Positions 43,441 to 52,038 of a DNA stretch of 64,000 nucleotides are shown piece after piece. The stretch is from contig JAFQMS010000040.1 of assembly GCA_017396145.1 (NCBI GenBank), positions 1-64,000 on the forward strand. The letters are read 5' to 3'. The position numbers and the translations under genes are program-made. The notes beneath the pieces are model-generated. The model did no database searches and was not told where the DNA came from. It was given only the letters and a program-made list of their open reading frames with translations. Each line of letters begins with the position of its first letter. The stretch's first letter is position 1. The DNA is from Lachnospiraceae bacterium (GTDB taxonomy: Bacteria; Bacillota; Clostridia; Lachnospirales; Lachnospiraceae).

Positions 43441-44094
43441 TTAATCTGGTATAATGAATGTATGCTCATTAAAATCTCTATCTTTCCATATTATCTTCCC
43501 TTCACTATACTCATCCACATACACTTCCTCATCTATAAGAACTTCCTCACCAGCTTCAGTTACTCTATAAAGCTTATTGCCTTTTTCGAGAATAATATGT
43601 CCTTTAGCTATGAAGAATTTTACATTGCTTGTATATAGTTTTTCCAATTGAGAAGCTCTTTTATCTATCAAATCCACTCCTAATATACCCTTTTTCATAT
43701 CTCCATCCTTAAATTCATAGGCAACACTAATTATTCCTGTATCAAGGTTTTGTTCGTATATTCTGGAAGGATTTCCTTGCATGTAAAAAAACAACGAGTT
43801 ATTATATCCTCTAACCTCATCAAAATAACTATATTCCATAAATTCCTTATTCCATGGTTCCCAATGCAGGCTATGTGTTTGTCCCGTACTTTTCACTGTA
43901 TATGTACCGTTTTTTCTATCCACAGTATAGTCTTTAAGTTCTATTTCAAAATCTCCTACCCCTGTCTTGACATACATATCTACATCACCATAATCTGATT
44001 TTTTAACAATGTTAGAGGCATATAACGCAACATTCAACAGAAGAATGCCTATAATAATTAGTATTACAACTAACTTTTCTTTATTTTTCGCCAT
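43441..44094 (-). CDS. Membrane-anchored protein of the ABC-2 operon, function unknown
   Basis: 217 residues with one N-terminal helix (LVVILIIIGILLLNVALYA), then a beta-rich outer part with many aromatic residues (YNNSLFFYMQGNPSRIYEQNL, read as separate strands). Its start overlaps the second permease gene by 25 bases, so it is part of that operon. No family is recognised. It could be an accessory subunit or a sensor that watches the exported substrate. Confidence 0.7.
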   Translation of the reverse strand: MAKNKEKLVVILIIIGILLLNVALYASNIVKKSDYGDVDMYVKTGVGDFEIELKDYTVDRKNGTYTVKSTGQTHSLHWEPWNKEFMEYSYFDEVRGYNNSLFFYMQGNPSRIYEQNLDTGIISVAYEFKDGDMKKGILGVDLIDKRASQLEKLYTSNVKFFIAKGHIILEKGNKLYRVTEAGEEVLIDEEVYVDEYSEGKIIWKDRDFNEHTFIIPD

Positions 44095-45083
44095 ATTCTA
44101 CACCTCCAATTCTTCTTGTAATTATTAATGTATGCAAAATATGTACCCACAATAAGTACCATCATAAACAGTATTGAAAATGCTATAACCATCTCAAATT
44201 CGTCTGGTCGCACAGCAATACCTGATGTATCAAGATACCTTTTCCCGTAATCTGCCGCCCTCATATGTTTCAGATTGATTCCAGAAGAAAAGAGCGCTCT
44301 AGGCAAAGGAATTAATAGGTATTCCTGTTCTTCAAAAACTCTTTCCAATACAACTAATATTGCAACAGGAACCAAAGATGCCAAATGTATCTTCTTAGTT
44401 AGCTGCAATATGAACATAGTAATCAGTACAACATATATGCATCCCAATACCTTACAGCCATATGTAATCAAAGTTACCTCAAGCAAACTGAAATCATAAG
44501 GATAATATGCGCAAAAGCTTAAACTCTTGGCGCTTAAATCCCATCCTGTCAGCTTATATTCCTTAATAATAAAACCGCACTTTATTAAGTAATAAATAAT
44601 AGAAGTCACCCCTGTAAGCAGCAAAACGCCACCTATTCTCACCCATTGCTTCTTCCTTCCCTCTTTACTACTCATAAGCAACAGCATCATATCATTATTA
44701 CATTCACTAGAAAAAACTATTGCAGCAATTATAATAAGGGCAAATATTAACAGATAGTCCGTTCCGCTTCTTAGTAAAAGAGGCTCCCACCCATATTGGA
44801 TAACAAAATCTCTGTTTTCCCTATCAAGCATTACATAGTCTATACTCTCCTCCATTTCTCTAGCCATTAATCCTTGCGTATCTTCTATAACCTTCTCAAT
44901 TTCTTTAACCTTTTCTTCATCAAGAGGGCCCTGAAATTCTCCAAACATTTCATAGTAATCCTCATAAAATGTTTCCCTGTCAGCATATTCCCTGGCACAC
45001 ATGATAATATGAATTGCAAATAATATAAAAAGTACAAGAAATGTCCATCTGTTAAATGTCTTTTTTATCTCTTCCCATACCAT
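44070..45083 (-). CDS. ABC-2 type permease subunit
   Basis: About 337 residues with six predicted membrane helices: one at the N-terminus (TFLVLFILFAIHIIMC), then a ~85-residue outer domain rich in Glu and Tyr, and five in the second half. This layout is common in ABC-2 permeases of peptide or antibiotic resistance exporters. The start is the ATG at 45083; a GTG two codons earlier overlaps the preceding stop. It likely pairs with the neighbouring permease and ATPase. Confidence 0.8.
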   Translation of the reverse strand: MVWEEIKKTFNRWTFLVLFILFAIHIIMCAREYADRETFYEDYYEMFGEFQGPLDEEKVKEIEKVIEDTQGLMAREMEESIDYVMLDRENRDFVIQYGWEPLLLRSGTDYLLIFALIIIAAIVFSSECNNDMMLLLMSSKEGRKKQWVRIGGVLLLTGVTSIIYYLIKCGFIIKEYKLTGWDLSAKSLSFCAYYPYDFSLLEVTLITYGCKVLGCIYVVLITMFILQLTKKIHLASLVPVAILVVLERVFEEQEYLLIPLPRALFSSGINLKHMRAADYGKRYLDTSGIAVRPDEFEMVIAFSILFMMVLIVGTYFAYINNYKKNWRCRIWRKIKKS

Positions 45084-45085
45084 AA

Positions 45086-46246
45086 TCACACCCTCTCCCT
45101 TCCAAAAAGCTTCTTACCCTTAGTTTCAATAAGCATTATTAATGCAAACATAGCCACACAAAGCACACTGGCAAACACAATGTTGGCATACACACCTTTA
45201 TATGGTCTTCCCATAAAATCAATAATATCTGTCTGCTTAAAATTAAGCTCCGTATCCAGAAGCCTTACAAATCCAATATAAGAATTAAAAACATATAAGC
45301 CCACAATTCCTATAAACGCAATTATTCCATAAATGCACGAACTAAGAATCCTTTTACCCAAAGACGAAGCAAGCAAGAATAATAATATAAAACCAAGCAT
45401 CCCTAAAAGCTTGCATAATGTATTAATAATCATAAAAAGCCATATAGGTCCACCAAAACTGGTATACTGAAAGGTCTCTATGGCATACAATTTATTACCA
45501 AATCCCGAAAGGTGCAATGCCATTACAGTGTAGATAGTCTCCTGAAGATAAAGAAGTAGAGCAAATGTCCATACCACAATTGTCCTAGAGATAATCTTTA
45601 CTGCTGTTCTTTTTTCATATCCCTCTTTCGTAGTGAGAATAACAGCCAACATCTTAGTCTCTCTGTCACCTGAAAATGCATCTATACACATTACAAATGC
45701 AATAAATATAATAAGAAGACTGGAAAAGTTATAGCTAAATAGCTCATCAAATTCAATCATATTACTAAACCCATTAACTCTTCTACCTTCAAATGTATCC
45801 CTAATTATCTCATTCTTCGTAACAGTGTATTCTCCGTTCTCTCCTCCAAATCTTTGAATATTTTGCTCTGCTATGCCACACATTTCCTCAGCAAAGCTCT
45901 TGTATTCAACCATGTATTTCATCTGTTCATACAATTCCATGTATATTTGATAATCCCCATATTTATACCCTGTGTATGTATCAGGGTTATAAGGTAATCC
46001 TGATACAGCCATCTCATTTTCAACAGCTTCATTATTAAGTCTGGTCACTTCATCTGCTTTATTCTGTGTTATAACGCCTGAATACTCTTCATATATCTTT
46101 AGTTTCCCCTGTCTGTCTTCTTTCTCATGACCAATAGTTCCCCTAATGTTTCTGTAGTTATAAAATGCATTAATGACCAACGCAATCACCAGCAAACTTA
46201 TGTACATTTTATTAGAAAAAGCTTTCTTAATCTCAATCCTTAGCAT
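45086..46246 (-). CDS. ABC-2 type permease subunit
   Basis: 386 residues: MLRIEIKKAFSNKMY, one helix, an outer domain of about 150 residues, then about five helices. The topology matches its downstream neighbour, so the two look like paralogous halves of one transporter. The start at 46246 has GGGGGAG upstream and overlaps the ATPase gene by 14 bases. The substrate is not known; the gene pattern is like that of bacitracin- or lantibiotic-type exporters without a two-component system. Confidence 0.82.
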   Translation of the reverse strand: MLRIEIKKAFSNKMYISLLVIALVINAFYNYRNIRGTIGHEKEDRQGKLKIYEEYSGVITQNKADEVTRLNNEAVENEMAVSGLPYNPDTYTGYKYGDYQIYMELYEQMKYMVEYKSFAEEMCGIAEQNIQRFGGENGEYTVTKNEIIRDTFEGRRVNGFSNMIEFDELFSYNFSSLLIIFIAFVMCIDAFSGDRETKMLAVILTTKEGYEKRTAVKIISRTIVVWTFALLLYLQETIYTVMALHLSGFGNKLYAIETFQYTSFGGPIWLFMIINTLCKLLGMLGFILLFLLASSLGKRILSSCIYGIIAFIGIVGLYVFNSYIGFVRLLDTELNFKQTDIIDFMGRPYKGVYANIVFASVLCVAMFALIMLIETKGKKLFGRERV

Positions 46247-47120
46247 ATACACACTCTCCCCCAAAATAATATGCGAATACATCTTCAAGGGTAATATCTG
46301 ACCTTGGAACCACATTCTCCTTACAATCAGACACTATCTTCACTCTATAGCCTCCACCATCACCATTAGAAACTGTGGTTACTGTCTGTTCTCTTTCTAA
46401 TCTTCTTAGCTCTTCAACTGATTCTGCCTCCACATACACAATATGACCATATGCACTTTCAAGAACTGCTTTAGGAGTATCATACATAAGGTTTTTACCT
46501 TCTTTTATCATAAATACCATGTTAGCCATATTCTCTACATCAGATACTATATGAGTTGCCATAATCACTATTCTGTCTGCTGCTATCTTCGTAATGGTAT
46601 TCTTAAGTCTCATTCTCTCTATTGGATCTAATCCAGCAGTAGGCTCATCAAGGACTAAAATCTTTGGATTATTAAGCATAGACTGAGCAATTCCCAGACG
46701 TTGCCTCATTCCACCTGACAATGCCCCTACCTTCTTTTTTCTTGCATCTGACAGGTTAACTAGTTCTAAAAATTCTTCTATGCGTTCTTTAGTTTTTTTG
46801 CTATCTAGTCCTTTAATTTTTGCCATATACCACAAGAATTCATACACAGTATAATCATTATAAAACCTAGGACTTTGGGGCATATATCCTATAAAATCAT
46901 AATAATTTCTGCCAAGTTTCGATATATCTTCATTTCCTAGCAGTATTCTTCCTTCATCAGGTGTAAATAATCCTACTATTATATTGATTAATGTTGATTT
47001 GCCCGCTCCATTAGGACCTAGTAGGGCAATAACTCCATTATCGGCCTCAAATGATACATTATCTAATACCTTCTTTTTTCCATATGCAAAGCTTATATTT
47101 TCCACCAATAATTCTGACAT
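46233..47120 (-). CDS. ABC transporter ATP-binding protein
   Basis: 295 residues with Walker A GPNGAGKST, signature ALSGGMRQR, Walker B LVLDEPTAGLD and the H-loop MATHIVSD. It is the ATPase of the adjacent ABC-2 permeases. The C-terminal ~70 residues after the core are an extra regulatory segment (VYVEAESVEELRRLE) common in this export family. GAGGAAGAAT sets the start at 47120; the longer frame has no site. A 13-bp inverted repeat lies 46 bases upstream. Confidence 0.93.
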   Translation of the reverse strand: MSELLVENISFAYGKKKVLDNVSFEADNGVIALLGPNGAGKSTLINIIVGLFTPDEGRILLGNEDISKLGRNYYDFIGYMPQSPRFYNDYTVYEFLWYMAKIKGLDSKKTKERIEEFLELVNLSDARKKKVGALSGGMRQRLGIAQSMLNNPKILVLDEPTAGLDPIERMRLKNTITKIAADRIVIMATHIVSDVENMANMVFMIKEGKNLMYDTPKAVLESAYGHIVYVEAESVEELRRLEREQTVTTVSNGDGGGYRVKIVSDCKENVVPRSDITLEDVFAYYFGGECVYAKD

Positions 47121-47165
47121 ATTCTTCCTCTTTTCCTGCCTACCAAATATTAATTTCACAAGTTA

Positions 47166-47204
47166 ATATAGGTAATTGCAGACTACAGTTACAATTACCT
47201 ATAT
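47166..47204. promoter_or_regulatory. Perfect 13-bp inverted repeat before the ABC operon
   Basis: ATATAGGTAATTG and CAATTACCTATAT pair over a 13-base gap. It lies between the frameshifted lipoprotein gene and the ABC ATPase. No U run follows, so it is more like an operator, of the kind used by GntR or similar dimers, than a terminator. Confidence 0.55.
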
Positions 47205-47223
47205 ATTTATTATTCTATTATAA

Positions 47224-48102
47224 TCACGATTCTTTAATATAGTATTTATGATAAGTTACCTTTCCGTTTTGAGAATATTTAAAAAGTAGACATCCCTCTG
47301 ACTCATTAATAATCCCTATTAAACGAATATAATCTTCACCAACACATTCAACTTCTATGCTATCTATCTGCTTTCCGCTTTCTCCTGAAAATATATCATA
47401 CTTTTTCTTACAAGGTTTCCCCTCATCATTAACACTTGTCTCTGTTACTATGTATTTTCCTGTTGAACTTATATGTACATTAGAACTGTCGGTGGTTTCA
47501 GCATCCATCTTCTTAATCTCTCCACTATCAGCGTCAAATATATATGCCACCTTGCTTATCTCATTATAACCCATCTCCCCTGCTTCATTATACATTACAA
47601 GTCCATTAATAAATGCCTCCCCATCTCCTCTATCATCCCCTTTAATAGTAACCTTTCCATCAAAACCTATGAGCCCAAAGCATGGAACACCCTGTTTACC
47701 CTTTTGGCGTTCATAAAGTCCATAAAATGCATATCCTTTATCACCCTTCACCATTGATAGCACACTAATCCATCTATTATCCTGTATCTTAATCTTATCA
47801 ACTTCCTTGCCTTCTTCAAAATCGTAGATACCTACCTGCTTGCCTATAGCACCTTCAGCGGCATATTTCCCAATTCCTGCATTATACTCTACCAGCCTCC
47901 TTGAATCCGGAATATTTACAACCTTACTGAGCTCATTTTTATTAATATCATATTGCTGAAGTTTCTTATCAACAGAAGAATCATTTGTAGCGAATACAAT
48001 ATTATCCTCATAAACATATATCTTAGGTTGTCTTTCAATTTCAACCTCTTTTAAAGACGCTTCATCAATAACTCCATTTGAAGCACATCCAACTTTATAT
48101 CT
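47224..48102 (-). pseudogene. Out-of-frame 3' part of the lipoprotein gene (beta-propeller-like)
   Basis: A frame open from 48102 to the stop at 47224 reads VGCASNGVIDEAS, then IYVYEDNIVFATND, KKLQQYDINKN and so on through VAYIFDADSGEIKKMD to the end, a chain of short beta-strand repeats like propeller blades. It has no ATG, GTG or TTG with a ribosome site until deep inside (GTG at 47763) and overlaps the upstream gene's last 49 bases in another frame. One extra A near 48093 would fuse it to the upstream frame, so I read it as the detached second half of one gene. Separate translation is less likely. Confidence 0.6.
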
Positions 48103-49325
48103 TCACTACCAGCATTTATGACCACTACACCTTTTTTTTCATCATAATGCAAAATGGCTTTTCCCTCAAAACCATCAACAAGCTTTGCTCCTTTAATTAT
48201 CTCACTATCTATTTCATTCCCATTATTGTCTGATTCTTCTCTATCATTTTCTTCTTGGCTAGTGTCTTCATCTGTCTCTGAACCCACTTCTTTCTTTTCC
48301 TTTGACACACTTGCCACCATAACCTTATCAGGCATCTCGTTTTCTCCATAGGTTACAGGACAAGCCACTACATATAAAGTGTTATATTCTTCAATTGAAT
48401 ACTTATCTTTATCCAATCCATTAAAGTCTATGTTAACATGAGCTGTGTCATAATTCTTTCCATCAGCTGTTATGCGCATAGCATCTGTCAACAGTGGAAT
48501 TCCATTTAAAAGCATGGTAACAGCATATTCTGTAGTTTCCCCACCAAAGGCTCTTATATCCAATGATGTTGAATCATTACCTGTATATATTTTACCATCA
48601 CACTTTTCTTCATTAACTAGTAGCTCTATCCTATTATCTTTTAGCTTGTTAACAACATCACCACGACTACCTGTATAGACATATTTATCTATATCTTCTT
48701 GTGGCATAGGAGTTTTAACTGTCTCTACCTTCGATGGTTGTTTAATCTCGTTAACATTGTTATTAATATGCAGATTACCGAATTCATTAGCAAGAGGCAA
48801 CATACTGTAAGCGTGTCCAAAACTATAGGTATCGCTAGCAGCTCTACTATCAGCTTCTAAAACACAACCAAAAGCTATTGGCACTACTTCTCCCTTGCTT
48901 CCACAAGAAGGTTCAAATGTAAATTCAACTGTTGTTTCCTTATTAGCAGGGAAAACAACAGGAACCATTACTCCAGTTTTATTGGAATCTTTCACTGTGT
49001 ATTCTTGAGTCTCACCTGACACAAAAATTAGAATAGCTCCTGTGAATTCAGAGCCTACATTTTTTACAGTATAACTCATGTTAATGGGTTCTCCATTGTA
49101 AGGGATATTAATCCCTGTAGCATCTCTATACTCATTAATCGTAAATCCATACGAATAGTCCACTTCTTGATCAACATTATCACTATCTCTGACATCCGTA
49201 TTGCTTCCACTATCATTTTCCAAAGTTTCCTTCATTGTTACTTCTTCATTTGGTTCCTGTTCTGAACAAGCACATAGAGATATCATTATAAAAAGCATCC
49301 AACTTATTAACATTAAACGTCTCAT
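48051..49325 (-). CDS. Lipoprotein of unknown function (N-terminal part of a frameshifted gene)
   Basis: 424 residues beginning MRRLMLISWMLFIMISLCAC with a lipobox LCAC, so it is exported and lipid-anchored. GGAGAAGAAC fixes the start at 49325. A Ser/Glu/Asp linker is followed by beta-sandwich-like segments (INMSYTVKNVGSEF, TTVEFTFEP) and an acidic linker, then by KAILHYDEKKGVVVINAG, which looks like the first blade of a propeller. The frame then drifts into LDVLQMELLMKRL and stops. The natural continuation lies in another frame downstream. It has a consensus promoter and a long leader. Confidence 0.7.
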   Translation of the reverse strand: MRRLMLISWMLFIMISLCACSEQEPNEEVTMKETLENDSGSNTDVRDSDNVDQEVDYSYGFTINEYRDATGINIPYNGEPINMSYTVKNVGSEFTGAILIFVSGETQEYTVKDSNKTGVMVPVVFPANKETTVEFTFEPSCGSKGEVVPIAFGCVLEADSRAASDTYSFGHAYSMLPLANEFGNLHINNNVNEIKQPSKVETVKTPMPQEDIDKYVYTGSRGDVVNKLKDNRIELLVNEEKCDGKIYTGNDSTSLDIRAFGGETTEYAVTMLLNGIPLLTDAMRITADGKNYDTAHVNIDFNGLDKDKYSIEEYNTLYVVACPVTYGENEMPDKVMVASVSKEKKEVGSETDEDTSQEENDREESDNNGNEIDSEIIKGAKLVDGFEGKAILHYDEKKGVVVINAGSEDIKLDVLQMELLMKRL

Positions 49326-49378
49326 GTTCTTCTCCTTTTCCAATACAAATTCCTCTTTTAAACATAAAAAGGCAAACA

Positions 49379-49408
49379 CATATATTTTAAACAACATTAA
49401 AATATATG
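49379..49408 (-). promoter_or_regulatory. AU-only hairpin in the lipoprotein leader
   Basis: CATATATTTTA and TAAAATATATG form a perfect 11-bp stem over 8 bases on the minus strand, 54 bases before the lipoprotein start. TTTGCCTTTTT lies just beyond it. Confidence 0.45.
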
Positions 49409-49430
49409 CATTTACCCATACACTATTACG

Positions 49431-49478
49431 CTAAATCATCCTAAATAAAACAAATCTTCTAAAAATTCTTTTTTTCAT
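49431..49478 (-). CDS. Possible 15-codon leader peptide
   Basis: An ATG with AGAGG nine bases upstream reads MKKRIFRRFVLFRMI and then TAG, inside the ~280-base leader between the promoter at 49613-49641 and the lipoprotein gene. The composition is basic and hydrophobic. It may be a leader peptide or the leftover start of a lost gene; nothing else supports translation. Confidence 0.25.
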   Translation of the reverse strand: MKKRIFRRFVLFRMI

Positions 49479-49743
49479 AATTAATAACCTCTTTTCTCTA
49501 AAACTGTATTAATATCTTTCTCACATACAACAGCTCTGAGCATAATTATTTATTAATCACCCTTCCCTTATGCTAGTTTCAGTTCCCGTTATACATTCAT
49601 CTATATACAACATATATATCACTACTCCATATTGTTGTCAAGTGATTTTACTGTAATAATTGTATTTTTATTATACAATATTTTTGTATCCAAGTTTCAT
49701 CCTTTAAGTTCCTTTAACTACTCCTATCTATTTCACAAATCAT
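49435..49743. other. Divergent non-coding region before the topoisomerase genes
   Basis: About 600 bases (49326-49935) separate the lipoprotein and topoisomerase genes. It holds the leader, hairpin and short frame listed here, a minus-strand promoter at 49613-49641 and a plus-strand one at 49744-49773. The rest is AT-rich, including ATTGTAT and ATACAAT as a 7-bp inverted repeat near 49664-49684. I see no RNA gene and no DnaA-box cluster. Confidence 0.6.
49613..49641 (-). promoter_or_regulatory. Sigma-A promoter of the lipoprotein gene
   Basis: Consensus TTGACA, 17-base spacer, TATATA on the minus strand. It implies a leader of about 280 bases. Confidence 0.7.
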
Positions 49744-49773
49744 TTGACTTCCCCCATTAATTTAAGGTATACT
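49744..49773 (+). promoter_or_regulatory. Sigma-A promoter of the topoisomerase operon
   Basis: TTGACT, 18-base spacer, TATACT on the plus strand, giving a leader of about 155 bases before the subunit B start. Confidence 0.75.
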
Positions 49774-49935
49774 TGATTTTGTATGTATTTAAGCCATTTG
49801 GGGCATACATAATTAGACCAACAAAGTAAGTATTAGACTATGTAAAGTCTTCACATAACATTTAAAAATCAACAAACATGTATTGTTTCACATTAAATTG
49901 TGAACACAAGAAAGAACTTCAAAACGGAGGAAATT

Positions 49936-51867
49936 ATGGAACAGTATAATGGAAGTCAAATAGTTGTTCTTGAAGGCCTTGAGGCAGTTCGTAAGCGTCC
50001 GGGTATGTATATCGGAAGCACAGGAAGCCGCGGACTTCACCACCTTATCTGGGAGATTATTGATAACGGAATAGACGAGCATTTGGCAGGTTTTTGCTCA
50101 GAGATTAATGTAACCATCGAAAAAGATGGTGCAATTACGATTAAAGATAATGGTCGTGGTGTACCTGTAGACATCCACCCAACCAAGAAGATTCCAACAG
50201 TTCGTGTTGTATATACTATTCTTCATGCCGGTGGTAAATTCGGTAATTCTGCCTACAAAGTATCCGGCGGTCTTCACGGTGTTGGTGCCTCAGTTGTTAA
50301 CGCCCTTTCAACTAAGATGATTGTGGAAGTTCGTCGTGACGGAAAAGTATATCGTGACGAATATGCTAATGGCGGACATCCAAGTGTTGACCTTATAGAT
50401 GGTATGATTCCTGTTGTTGGAAAATGCACCAAGGCAGACACCGGAACCAAGGTAACCTTCTACCCTGACCCAGCCATATTTGAAACCATTGAATTTAAAC
50501 CTGATGTGATTAGAAAAAAACTTAAGGAAATCGCATTTTTAAATAAAGGTCTTAAGATTGTATTTAACGATATGATTAATAATGATTCTAGAACCTACTG
50601 CGAAGAAGATGGAATTAAAAGTTTTGTTAAATACATCAACCGTGAAGCAACTGTTCTTCATGATGAGCCAATTTATGTAGAAGGAACTAATGGAGATATT
50701 GAGGTGGAGATAGCATTTCAGTATACCAACAACTATTCTGAGCAGATTAACTCATACTGTAACAGAATAAATGTTGTTGATGGTGGTACCTTAGTTACAG
50801 GCTTTAAGATTGCACTTACAAGAGTTATGAATCAGTATGCAAGAGAACTTGGTGTTCTAAAGGACAAGGACGAGAACTTTGATGGCAAAGATATTCGTAA
50901 CGGTCTTGTTGCTATCGTATCTATCAAACATCCTGACCCACAGTTTGAAGGTCAGACCAAAACAAAACTTGGTAACACCGATGCCAAAACCGCTGTTGAT
51001 GATGTATTCTTTACTGAGGTTCAAAGATATTTTGATAAAAATGTTGAGATACTAAAGACTATTTTAGATAACTCAATGAAATCATATAATGCCAGAAAAG
51101 CCGGTGACAAAGCAAGAAATGCTGTATTAAAGCAACTTAATGATGTTGATACAAGAAGCAAATTAGCTTCATGTTCTTCTAAGAAGCCTGAAGAATGTGA
51201 AGTATATATCGTAGAGGGTGATTCTGCAGGTGGAACTGTTAAGACTGCAAGAAACCGTCGTACTCAGGCAGTACTCCCACTTCGTGGTAAGATTATCAAT
51301 GTAGAGAAGGCAACCCTTGAGAAAATCCTGGTTAATAATGAAATCAAATCTATGATTGCTTCATTTGGTTGTGGAATTGGGGACGATTTCGACATCACCA
51401 AACTTAGATATGACAAAATCATAATCCTTACCGATGCGGACGTTGACGGTGCTCATATCAGCACATTGTTACTTACATTTTTCTATAGATTTATGCCTGA
51501 ACTTATCCTTGCAGGAAAAGTATACAGAGGTCTCCCACCACTATATAAGGTTGACTACGAGACTACTGTTAAAGGCAAGAAAACCAAGAAAAGCGAATAT
51601 ATATTCAACGATTTTGAGCTTGAGAAATTCCGTAAAAAAGAGGGCAATAAGATAATTGCTCTTCAGCGTTACAAGGGTCTTGGTGAAATGGACGCCAACC
51701 AGCTTTGGGAAACTACCCTTGACCCTGAAACCAGAATTCTTGCCCAAGTTACAATCAGTGATACCGTTGAAGCGGACGAGATTACCACAACATTAATGAG
51801 TAGTAATGTACCACCAAGACGAGAGTTCATAATGCAGGAAGCCAAGTACGCAACACTTGATGTGTAA
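49936..51867 (+). CDS. Type IIA DNA topoisomerase subunit B (GyrB/ParE family)
   Basis: 643 residues. The GHKL ATPase motifs are clear: EGLEAVRKRPGMYIG, DNGRGVPVDIHP and GGLHGVGASVVNALS; the TOPRIM part has EGDSAGG (about 428) and ILTDADVDGAHI; the end has QRYKGLGEMDANQLWETTL. GGAGG six bases before the ATG fixes the start. It works with the downstream subunit A. There is no dnaA-dnaN-recF context, and the partner lacks a good GyrA box, so it may be the cell's second (topoisomerase IV-like) pair rather than the main gyrase. Confidence 0.93.
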   Translation: MEQYNGSQIVVLEGLEAVRKRPGMYIGSTGSRGLHHLIWEIIDNGIDEHLAGFCSEINVTIEKDGAITIKDNGRGVPVDIHPTKKIPTVRVVYTILHAGGKFGNSAYKVSGGLHGVGASVVNALSTKMIVEVRRDGKVYRDEYANGGHPSVDLIDGMIPVVGKCTKADTGTKVTFYPDPAIFETIEFKPDVIRKKLKEIAFLNKGLKIVFNDMINNDSRTYCEEDGIKSFVKYINREATVLHDEPIYVEGTNGDIEVEIAFQYTNNYSEQINSYCNRINVVDGGTLVTGFKIALTRVMNQYARELGVLKDKDENFDGKDIRNGLVAIVSIKHPDPQFEGQTKTKLGNTDAKTAVDDVFFTEVQRYFDKNVEILKTILDNSMKSYNARKAGDKARNAVLKQLNDVDTRSKLASCSSKKPEECEVYIVEGDSAGGTVKTARNRRTQAVLPLRGKIINVEKATLEKILVNNEIKSMIASFGCGIGDDFDITKLRYDKIIILTDADVDGAHISTLLLTFFYRFMPELILAGKVYRGLPPLYKVDYETTVKGKKTKKSEYIFNDFELEKFRKKEGNKIIALQRYKGLGEMDANQLWETTLDPETRILAQVTISDTVEADEITTTLMSSNVPPRREFIMQEAKYATLDV

Positions 51868-51887
51868 ATTTACTTGATGTTTATATA

Positions 51888-52010
51888 AACCTGCCTTGCA
51901 TTGCGTATTGCGACTTTGAGCGGACATTTTTATGCTGGATGTACGACCTTGGGCGAACAGACAGTGTGAAAATGTCCGAACAACGGAGTGATGAGCAAGC
52001 AAGACAGGTT
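51888..52010. repeat. Imperfect palindromic element between the topoisomerase genes
   Basis: Outer arms AACCTG-CTTGC and GCAAG-CAGGTT pair with one mismatch; inner arms CGGACATTTT (51921-51930) and AAAATGTCCG (51969-51978) pair perfectly. The element is GC-richer than its surroundings and shares the stretch GGACATTTTTATG, in variant form, with the scfB leader. It could fold in the operon mRNA and affect subunit A expression. Confidence 0.6.
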
Positions 52011-52038
52011 AGTAAAACTCACAAGAAAGGATATATAT

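Noticed and set aside
48128..48140. A8 run as a programmed frameshift site
   Set aside because: A shift there enters a frame that meets TGA at 48103-48105, before the propeller-like part begins.
49398..49935. Possible replication origin beside topoisomerase genes
   Set aside because: There is no dnaA, dnaN or recF, and no cluster of DnaA boxes could be seen; the pair also has a degenerate GyrA box.
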